64,000 bases of DNA, taken from the NCBI GenBank assembly GCA_022702545.1, contig JAHRBC010000005.1, positions 1,488,001 to 1,552,000 of the forward strand, given 5' to 3'. The notes under the pieces are model-generated. The model was not told the DNA's origin and did not search any database. It saw only the letters and a list, made by a program, of their open reading frames with translations. Both the position numbers and the translations under genes were made by a program. The stretch comes from Phycomyces nitens. Taxonomy: Eukaryota; Mucoromycota; Mucoromycetes; Mucorales; Phycomycetaceae. Shown here one piece after another: positions 56,143 to 64,000 of the stretch (position 1 is the first letter of the stretch; every line of letters starts with the position of its first letter).

Positions 56143-56730
56143 ACCAATGTTCTCTAGACATGAACACTCCCATTCCTTAGAAATACCCTTGTAAACCATC
56201 CTATATACCTGTATATTTTTACATTATTGGCTACTATTCTATGCCCCTCTGCACCTAATACTATACCATACCTAGATATATACTATTGTCTATATCCTTT
56301 ATTACAACTAATAACCCTCGGTAATAATAAACTAATATATAATTTACTCTATACGCATATGATTATTGTTAACCATTAAGCTTATTGTTTGATTATAATG
56401 ATAATTTATATAAATGGACTCAATAACAATATTTACCATTAGACTTCTTTTTTGAGACTAGGAGCCTAGCATAAAGCGAGACCAAACAACTTGGCTTCAA
56501 CTTTTTTTATTTCTACATACAATCTTTAGATTTCATAGACACGTGTTTTATTTGACATTGAATATATTTGATACATGTTCTTTTGACAGTTGCTATAATA
56601 GTATATGAGCACAATTATCTCTTGTACATAATCACTATACTTTACTGCCCAATCTTCATGTCATAAAGTCCTAAAACTGTTTCTTTAATTTTATTTTTTA
56701 TATAAAAAAATAAAGGTACAAAACGCACCA

Positions 56731-56779
56731 GATGCCATGTAGAATTTAGACGGATCAACAATAAAGCTCTTGTTGACCT
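56731..56779. repeat. Short dispersed repeat, copy 2
   Basis: Blocks GCCATGTAGAAT, CGGATCAACAATA and AGCTCTTG match those at 38342-38392. Confidence 0.4.
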
Positions 56780-57978
56780 TTTATGTTTTTTTTTAAAACA
56801 AAAAGGAGCGTTGATTTATTATTTAAATCATCTTGGCCTACTACAGTTCTAGTTCTTCTCTATAGTGTATCTTGTTTTTGGCTAGAATACTAAGATGGTA
56901 TTGGAAAACTGGTAGATTATATGTGCAAGTCTTGAATAGAGAACAAAATGATTCTCATACTAGTCAATACCTGATACTGAGTCGTGGTAGATGGGCATAG
57001 ATACCAACAAAATAGATAAGCTGCCATTATTTGGGTCTAATGTTTTGACTAGAAACCTTTATGATCCATATCATTTGTGATGTCTCTCTATATGTAGCAT
57101 TGTGTGTGTGTGTGTGTTTTAGGAATTCTGTACTGCTTATGCCAATACTATAGTTATCCGACCTTTTCTTGATCATTCACATTGAACTTCATCTTTTGGG
57201 CATAAATATGACGTTGTCCAAGTGTTCCTATTGGTTTTTTTTTAATCTGAAAATAGCTTTCAGATGCAAAGTATCCTACACAATGTCCATACTAATAAAA
57301 CACAAAAATGAATATATATTATAGATATTCCTATGTCATCAAGACCTTGGATATGATGTATAAAAGGTTTTTTTTTATAAAATTAAAACTATGACCGAGC
57401 CATAGTATTTACTGATATTGATGTATTAAATAACAATAGCCTAAAGATGATATTTTACTTGATTTGGTACAAAATTAGAATAAAACGTACAATTATCACA
57501 GAATAAGAAATGAATTTGGTTGAAATAATATTTGTTTAAGATGCAAATATAGCCCTTTTTGTTTTTTTTAGCAAGGTGCCTAGAATATTATTAAGAGATA
57601 CGGCTTGAAATGGATGTTGACTGCAATTATGATGCTATGGACTTTGGGCCGTTTTCACATTCCGTTTTACTCGCCACATTTATTTATAAAAAAATCGTGT
57701 GATTTTCAGTTTCTGTAACCATGGTTTCACAGGCAAATAAGTGTAAGCAGAAACCGTCTTGAATAAGACTCGAGTTGCTTTTTCTGGGTATTTTATCCTA
57801 TTGTTAGGGTAATTGTCTGGATCTTTCGCTTTGCTCGGAGCCTTGGAATCATGTGAAATAGTCCACGAGGGTGGACTGACAGGTTCAATAAGGGACAACA
57901 CTCGTCATTGATCAAGGTCTACATATCAGATATACACCATGGTTATGAATCAGCTAACTCGACGCAAGATCCAAACAC

Positions 57979-57986
57979 TATAAAAG
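57979..57986 (+). promoter_or_regulatory. TATA box of secreted protein copy 2
   Basis: TATAAAAG, 78 bp upstream of the ATG at 58057, at the same spacing as in copy 1. Confidence 0.65.
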
Positions 57987-58056
57987 AATATATAACTTGG
58001 GTTTCTGGCTTCTTTATTCAAATCCTCAATACAACACAAACACCTTTCTACCAATA

Positions 58057-58395
58057 ATGAAGTCTTCAATTGCCATCTTTGCCTTGCTAGGCCTCTCTCT
58101 TGTCAGCAGTGCTCCTATTTCCGAGTCAGAAGTCGCCAACAAGACTCTTCCAGAACTGGTTCCAGTCTCACATACCATTGTCCAAACCTACAAGAATGGC
58201 GTTGATCCAAGCATGAACAATTTTACTGCCAGTGCCAGCATCGGCCTTATACCCTCTCCTCAACCTACAGAGGTTTCTGAAATCACCATTCAGTCTGTCT
58301 CTTCCGGTGCTACCTCCATGACTACTCCAATTAATGGTGTACTTCTTACTACTGCAATGGCCGCAACCGCCATGACTTTTACCGTTGTTTTCTAA
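58057..58395 (+). CDS. Small secreted protein, copy 2 of a duplicated pair
   Basis: A single exon of 112 residues; identical to copy 1 at 93 positions. It keeps the signal peptide, the ESEVANKTLPELVPVSH segment, sequons and the hydrophobic tail. The divergence sits in the Pro-rich centre and the extreme C-terminus, regions likely under weak constraint. Both copies keep full frames, the TATA box and the leader, so both are probably expressed. Likely a surface or secreted protein; function unknown. Confidence 0.8.
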   Translation: MKSSIAIFALLGLSLVSSAPISESEVANKTLPELVPVSHTIVQTYKNGVDPSMNNFTASASIGLIPSPQPTEVSEITIQSVSSGATSMTTPINGVLLTTAMAATAMTFTVVF

Positions 58396-58788
58396 GCCAG
58401 CGTTCTTCTCTAGACATAAAAACACTTCCTATTCCTTAGAAATACCCTTGTAAACCATCCTATCTATATATACCTGTATATTTTGTACATCTTTATACAT
58501 CTTTATACCATTGTCTGTTTATTCAAGACCTTTGCGGTACATATTATTATACTACGCCTAATAACATAATATACACTCAATATCCTATACAACTTCAACT
58601 ACTGATAATAAACCATTATTTATTATTTATTTTATAATCATGAAATGTGCCTGTCAATCAATTAATAATTAATTTTACAACTCGATGATTTTTGTATTAA
58701 ATAAATTATATCCAGCTTATAAAATTGAGTCGATGGAGAGATTATTAAAGATACCATGATCGTATATATGTATGCATATATATAACTC
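58396..58788. other. Convergent 3' flanks
   Basis: 393 bases between copy 2 of the secreted protein and the M28 peptidase gene. AT-rich, with TATA and TTATT repeats. No gene. Confidence 0.6.
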
Positions 58789-61539
58789 TTATGCCTTGAG
58801 GTATTCGGCAGCTTGCTGAATAGCAATTGCTGCTCTTTCTTCGGCATGTCTGGCCAGTGAAATATCGTTTATGTCCAGACCGTCAGCAATTGCTGGGAAT
58901 ACTTGGGAAGAATATCCGGTGCGCATTCCAGGGGCATAGACAACATGCTTGAACCACTCGCGGCCCTTGATACCGTTGGGATCAATGAACCCACGTTCAA
59001 AGTTTGTAAGGCGCTTGTTGGCAACTGCGATCTGCTTGGTCAAAGACGAGGGGATCTTATCGCTAGACTTTCCAGAGTACGTCGAAAGCTTGGCCTCGAC
59101 CTCTGAAAGCTTCTCATGGAACTTTATGGAAACCTTGGTCAATTCCTCGACAGCTTCCTCGAGTTCAAAGAACACATGAGGGTGAGCGTATTCGTGCAAG
59201 ATCTCTACAGACTTGTTGAGATCAACTGCATAATCGAAAGGACGGATAGGAAGGATAGAGTCCTCGGCAAGACGGAGAGCAGTCAGGCCCCAAACCTTGA
59301 CAATCGATTCGTGGTATTTAAAGGTAGGGTCTCCAAACTTCTCCATCCAGTGGATACTGTCGTAGTTGCTGTGGTAGACACCATAGTCGCCACCAAAGCC
59401 CATGTCGATACTGGCAATTCCAAGATGATCAAGGAAAGCAACAAAGTCAGATCCTGAACCAAGAGGTCCAACAAAAGGCTTTGCGGATTCACCACGGGTC
59501 AAGTTGGTCAAGGCTCCCCAGGTGTCATAGATGGATTCGCCAGTTCTGGGGTCAGTAAGGGATTTTGTGACATCGTACAGCAAGTTGCTGAGGGAGGGAG
59601 AGGCCTGAGTGTTGAAATGAGGTCCACTAACTCCAACGTCAACATTGATATAGGCAACAGCTTCCTCGACAAGCCATTTGCGGTTGTCTTCAACCCATTC
59701 GGTAGAGCCAACCAGACCATATTCCTCTGCATCCCATGAAGCAAAGATGATGGTTCTTTTTGGGCGCCAGCCAGTCTCGAGAAGCTTACCAAAGATGCGG
59801 CCAAGCTCAAGCTGCGAATATGTTTAATTAGTTGTCCGAGTGATCTCACGTTTCTACTTACCATGGATGCGGATCCAGAGGAGGGGTCAACGGCACCGTA
59901 GACCCAGGCATCACGATGGTTTCCTAAATATATCATACAATAGTGAATAAAATTTTCTTTTCTTTTTATCTTTACGTCACCAAAGTATATCTAAATCTGG
60001 GGTGTGCTGCTTACCGAGAATAATGGTGCGGTCTGGTTCTTCAGAGCCCTCGATACGACTAATGACATCCCAGATTGGAGTGATCTTGTTGTCTACAATG
60101 TTGACCAAGTTGACAAGGCCTTCGGTAGGTCCACTGAAATAGCTGACTTCATCAAGTCCACCAGCCCAGTCACTTTCGCCAACAGCTCCACGATTCTCGG
60201 TAGCCTTTAGCAGAGGCAGAGCATCGCGCCATGAGAGAGGAAGGGAAGGGATACCGGCAAGACCAACGGCATCCTCGGGAGAAATACGAGTAGCGTTCTC
60301 TGTGGCTGCATAGCCAGGAGTCAATGGATCACCTGAAGCCAAGGAGAGATAGAGAACAGAACCTCTCTGAGCAGAGCTAGGCGATCTCCTACAGATATAT
60401 ATATATAAAAGGTTAAGAAATATTGTGGATATAGGCTTGTTTAATTACCATGGGCCTTCAGGGTAAGATTCGGCAGGGTTTGTGTGGGGGAACTTGCTTT
60501 TGTCAAGGGGTCCATCGTCAATAGGATCAGAGAATACCAATGCACCAACACAGCCATATTCCTCTGCTGCCTTGACCTTGAGACCACGGAAGGAGCCTCC
60601 ATAGCGCATCAAGGCAATGGTTCCCTTGAGTTCGATGCCTTGGGACACCAGATATTCGAAATCTTCAAGACGTCCATAATTGGCATAGACGACTGGGCCA
60701 GTAACACTGCCGTTCTTTGAGTAACCTAAGAAAAGCAGATGAGAAGGACATTTTAAAAGAAAGAAGATCTGTATGAGTATGATATTTACCGTGGAAAGTA
60801 GGGACATTGTTCGGGTCCTTGCTCGTCTCGTCTTCCTCAACAGCATCCTCGGTCAAAGATGCTTCATAAAGGAATTCCTCGGGTCCAGAGATTATGGCCA
60901 ATCGACGTTGGACAGGATAGTTCAACATTGGCCAGTATGTCTCAATCTTGGACTCGATGCCAAAAGAAAGGAACTGGTCGCGGGTCCATTCTGCCTGGAT
61001 CTTGTCGTTCTCTGTGCCAGCCAAGTGAGATACTGATGTGTAGACCTTGAGGTATTCGTGAACACTGTCCCCAGATGCCTCTTTGACCAGGAAATCTTCA
61101 GCCATAGTCGGAGTTCTCTTTGAGGGCAAAGCTTGAAAAAAAAAAAGGAAAAAAGAAGCGGCAAGTCACCTTGTGTTACTTTTTGCAGCTTGGGTAGGAA
61201 AAATAGCCAGGAAGAAAAAAAAAACTATATGTTATCATGGACATTAAGCTACTCACGTATATCGGCCTCAGATACAAATAGAGAGCATAAAAAGGCAATG
61301 ATAATAAAGCCAATGACAGCCCCAACGATCTTGACAATGTTCTTAAAGTTGTTTGTTTGGGGAGGTTCCAAAGAACCCTTTCCTTTGTTCAAAAGAGGTG
61401 CATTTTCTGTTTCAGAAGATCCCCAGTGTTCTTTCCACCACTGGTTTGCACGATTGATCCATGAATCATTGGTTCCTGATGAGCCAGAGGGGTCTTCGAG
61501 GTCCCCGTCTCTAGGCAACGAAGAATAGCCTTGGGACAT
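58789..61539 (-). CDS. Glutamate carboxypeptidase II-like M28B peptidase (type II membrane protein)
   Basis: Exons 61539-61257, 61131-60790, 60725-60449, 60388-60015, 59923-59862 and 59811-58789 give 786 residues, near the length of GCPII. The acidic N-terminus is cytoplasmic, with one membrane segment at about 69-89. A protease-associated domain (VVYANYGRLEDFEYLVSQG) follows. The M28 zinc domain shows NHRDAW (His428), YGAVDPSSG (Asp438), DAEEYG (catalytic Glu475), INVDVG (Asp504) and YHSNYDS (His593), all co-catalytic zinc ligands intact. The C-terminal helical dimerisation domain completes it. Yeast relatives are Vps70 and the Tre proteins. Probably vacuolar or endosomal; substrate unknown. 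The first intron is about 125 nt, longer than most here. Confidence 0.94.
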
Positions 61540-63840
61540 GGTAGATATATATTTTTTTTATAAAAAAATATATATATTTATATTTATAAAAGAAAAAAGG
61601 AAAGAAAGATGGGGAGAAATAGGTTGGGAGAGTTCTCGATTGGATATAAGTGCCGCTATTCAAAGTCTTGGTTACAGACACGCTTACTGCAGATAGCGTA
61701 AAAATGCCCGCCCGATAAACCGTATAACATATCAACCACCGATATTTTGGCAAGTCCGTTTTATCATTCACAAACCTCTTCCGATGGCTCGGACCAAAGT
61801 AAAATACCAAGAACAAGTATAGATTTTCCAAGGAATACACGTCTTTTTTATTGTTATTATTATTTTGTCTATAAATTGAGAGTTGGAATCTTCTTAATTG
61901 TCTTTACAAGGTTCCCATTAAAGATATTCCAAAAACGAAATAGATTGTTACAAGCCAACTATTTATTACCGCTTACCTTTCTTGTTTTATGTGGTATGTC
62001 ATTGGGATCTATATGAGTTTAATGCCAGTATACCAATCTCGAATGTACCAAATGGCTTACACAACATACTTGTAACCACTGATCATGAGCTTCCAATCAT
62101 CTTCTTGTCTGTCAAAACCTGAACACAAACAGGCGCACACGAAATATCAATCCTAAATTGCGCTATTTATACAAAGCCCCCTTCACACGCACGCACGCAC
62201 ATATCTTTAGAAACCAATATTTTGGGCACAAAGTACAGAAAATACAAGGAATTAAAGTCTATAGAGCCTCAATACAAACCATTTTTGCAACTTTTCTATA
62301 GACTTTTTTTTTTATATTCAATTACAAGATCCCATATACTGACCCTTACATTCCGTCTTGTAGAAATGATTCAATAGTGAAATTTAAGACCAAGAGTGCT
62401 TTAACAGAATATATATATATATAAAAAGGGAGAGATCTACATTTATGGCAAACATGTAAAAGATATATTGACCAATTAATTGAGTATTGAAATCTTGCTG
62501 GACAAGAGCAATAAAAGCTTATTTAAGGGTTTCATCCCTTTATGCAAGGTCTAGGAGAGCAATAGTAATCTGATCTTGGTGAATGGGTTAGGATAGCTGC
62601 AAAACAGGCTGTATCAATTGATAGCCAATTAGGCCTAGCGATCAATGAATTCGAATACTGGCACCATTGAGCATGTTTAAAAAAATAATTACATGTCTAT
62701 AGTGTAAAGATGATTATTAAAGAGAGAGAGAGAGATAGTCTTGAGTAATAAAGAGACTCTCACTGGCCACATACCTGACAAAGCAAAGAATGAGCAGCAG
62801 GTTTATTAAATTTATATGAAAATGAACCAACAACTTGTAGGTGAGCTTTGTAAATACTATTCTTGCTATATATTTTTAAAATAATAATAATAATGAAAGC
62901 CATGTATATTTTCAAGGTATCCAGAAACTAGGAAAAAAAAACTGGATAAGCTTTTCTTTTTATCACTGTACATCATAAATGGCACAAACTTTGTTTATGG
63001 CTTTTGACACAGGTTATTTTAAAAAAAAGTGTAGACTATATCGATTTACATTGTTACAAATCTAAAGCACTGCATTTGTAATATCTGCTTGTATTTAATC
63101 ACTAAGCTCAAGGAAGAGGGATCAATCGAAAAGGTCTAGAATTTTAACAAAGAGAGAGAGAGAGAGAGCACTAGTATCGAGTCTTACATTACAAGCCGGG
63201 TGATAAAAAAAAACTCGCTCTGGTACTATTCCTCTGGGCTTCTGTTTTTTATTTGGTTCTTTCCAAACATACTGTAATAAATACACTCCATGGCGTCGAT
63301 ACTTGGCACAAATACCCACTTGATCAGCAAAATGCTGCATATACTCCTTATATATTTGTTGGATAGCCTTTAATACCTCATTTTCACAAGGCTATTCAGT
63401 TTTATATATATATATATATCTATTAAAGTCACAATTCTTTCCAAAGCTACTTGATTAATTATGAGTTATATATATAAATATAAAAAGAATAATTACACAC
63501 ATAATTACCATCTCGTTAAAAAGCAAGCTATATAATGCCGTACTTTATTCATGAGACCTCTCTATTTCTTTTATTACTCTGTAAAATCCAAATACTCTAA
63601 TCTCTTTTAGAAAGAGGTTTTTTTTAATATCAACAATACACTCATACCAGAGACTCAAAAGCTAGAGACATGATGGCAAATTGCGATAATTTATTGATAG
63701 GTTACTTGTAGATAAATGTCCACATTTGGCTCTCATAGCTCTAGTGGCCAATACTAACACCTGAGCAAACCGTCAATCAGGTGTGGTAGACAATGCCAAG
63801 GCTTAGTTTGATAATCGCAGATTAGGAAATGGTAGTGTGA
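61540..63840. other. Intergenic, about 2.3 kb
   Basis: The peptidase promoter lies at the left. The rest is AT-rich with GA repeats (62720, 63150) and TATA runs. A minus-strand 72-codon frame at 63122-63340 looks weakly coding but matches nothing I know. No supported gene. Confidence 0.55.
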
Positions 63841-63988
63841 TCAGATGAGTCTAGGTTTATAGTTGGATACGATGGCCTTGAGCTCATCTATAATTTGCAA
63901 GATTAGATGGAATTTCCAGCGTATATATATATATATATTCTACCTGTAGGATCAGAAAAAGGATTAAAGATGTGGCATATGAGTTTGG
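63841..63988 (-). CDS. 3' end of an unidentified gene running off the right edge
   Basis: Two minus-strand exons, 63988-63944 and 63887-63841, join in phase through an intron with donor gtagaa and acceptor ttatag and end in TGA. They encode a 30-residue C-terminus (KLICHIFNPFSDPT, then DELKAIVSNYKPRLI). The upstream acceptor ttcaaag is chosen because the frame has a TAA just before it. Product unknown; the charged, helical end and clean phase make a real gene likely. Confidence 0.5.
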
Positions 63989-64000
63989 CTTTGAATTAGA

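Larger units (their letters stand above)
55480..56230 (+). repeat. Duplicated block, copy 1 (promoter, gene and 3' flank)
   Basis: Corresponds to about 57740-58500. Similarity spans the promoter (GTGGACTGACAGGTTCAATA, CACTCGTCATTGATCAAGG, CAGATATACACCATGGTTA), the coding region and the 3' flank (TTAGAAATACCCTTGTAAAC). Copy 1 has about 20 extra bases near 55648-55668. Confidence 0.8.
56143..58056. other. Intergenic between the two paralogues
   Basis: About 1.9 kb of AT-rich DNA with TA, GT and T/A tracts and a short dispersed repeat at 56731-56779. No ORF with recognisable features. The last 320 bp are the duplicated promoter. Confidence 0.6.
57740..58500 (+). repeat. Duplicated block, copy 2
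   Basis: Partner of 55480-56230, about 2.25 kb downstream in the same orientation, lacking the 20-bp insertion of copy 1 and carrying a short CTATATA insertion in the 3' flank. Confidence 0.8.

Noticed and set aside
63122..63340. 72-codon minus-strand frame (MQHFADQVGICAKYRRHG)
   Set aside because: Weakly protein-like but its end is a GA-repeat translation and no family is recognised.
1..64000. tRNA, rRNA, CRISPR arrays, viral or bacterial inserts
   Set aside because: No complete tRNA T-loop/acceptor pattern, no rRNA-like block and no regular spacer arrays; short tandem repeats here are microsatellites.

Overview
This 64 kb window reads as nuclear DNA of a filamentous fungus, most likely Mucoromycota (inference). 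Genes carry many short introns of about 37-130 nt with GT-AG or GC-AG ends. Intergenic DNA is very AT-rich and full of ATA, TACATA, GA and CA microsatellites. The gene set includes a GPI-anchored type chitin deacetylase, small secreted proteins, class V myosin, a Reg1-like protein and a LisH/WD40 co-regulator. I saw no prokaryotic feature, no recognisable rRNA or tRNA gene, and no transposase or reverse transcriptase. Most gene models below were built by hand, joining exons so that phase, conserved motifs and stop codons agree; exon lengths were checked for frame.

Layout. 1-6.3 kb (minus strand): start of a class V myosin cut by the left edge, a serine-rich single-pass membrane protein, glutamate 5-kinase. 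7-7.6 kb: small secreted GPI-type protein. 9.6-14.4 kb (plus): a seven-exon LUFS/LisH - polyglutamine - WD40 protein resembling plant LEUNIG. 14.4-22.6 kb: microsatellite-rich desert with two small genes. 22.7-24 kb: mitochondrial enoyl reductase Etr1. 24.1-26.1 kb: an inverted-repeat element of about 2 kb. 26.4-32.7 kb: Reg1-like protein, NOT2 of CCR4-NOT, a small Cys protein, and a 12-exon chitin deacetylase. 32.7-38.8 kb: 6 kb desert. 38.8-42.1 kb: a membrane-anchored alpha/beta hydrolase divergent from DGAT2. 45.3-47.9 kb: a class II histone deacetylase with an N-terminal Tudor/chromo-barrel-like module. 48.7-53.9 kb: compact block Dre2, PanB, mitochondrial IF3 (plus) and convergent UAP1 (minus). 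55.8-58.4 kb: a duplicated pair of small secreted proteins. 58.8-61.5 kb: glutamate carboxypeptidase II-like M28 peptidase. 63.8 kb to the right edge: the end of an unidentified gene.

Most genes are housekeeping and there is no obvious pathway cluster. UAP1 makes UDP-GlcNAc for chitin and the deacetylase converts chitin to chitosan, but they lie 20 kb apart. The hydrolase/DGAT2 pair shares a 237-bp divergent promoter and may link lipid hydrolysis and synthesis. The most notable observations are: five GC-AG introns among about 70 modelled (one splitting the myosin P-loop); a 9-nt microexon and a start-codon-only coding exon in the deacetylase; the two unusual domain architectures (LUFS-polyQ-WD40 and Tudor-like-HDAC); the 2-kb inverted-repeat element; and the duplicated secreted-protein locus.
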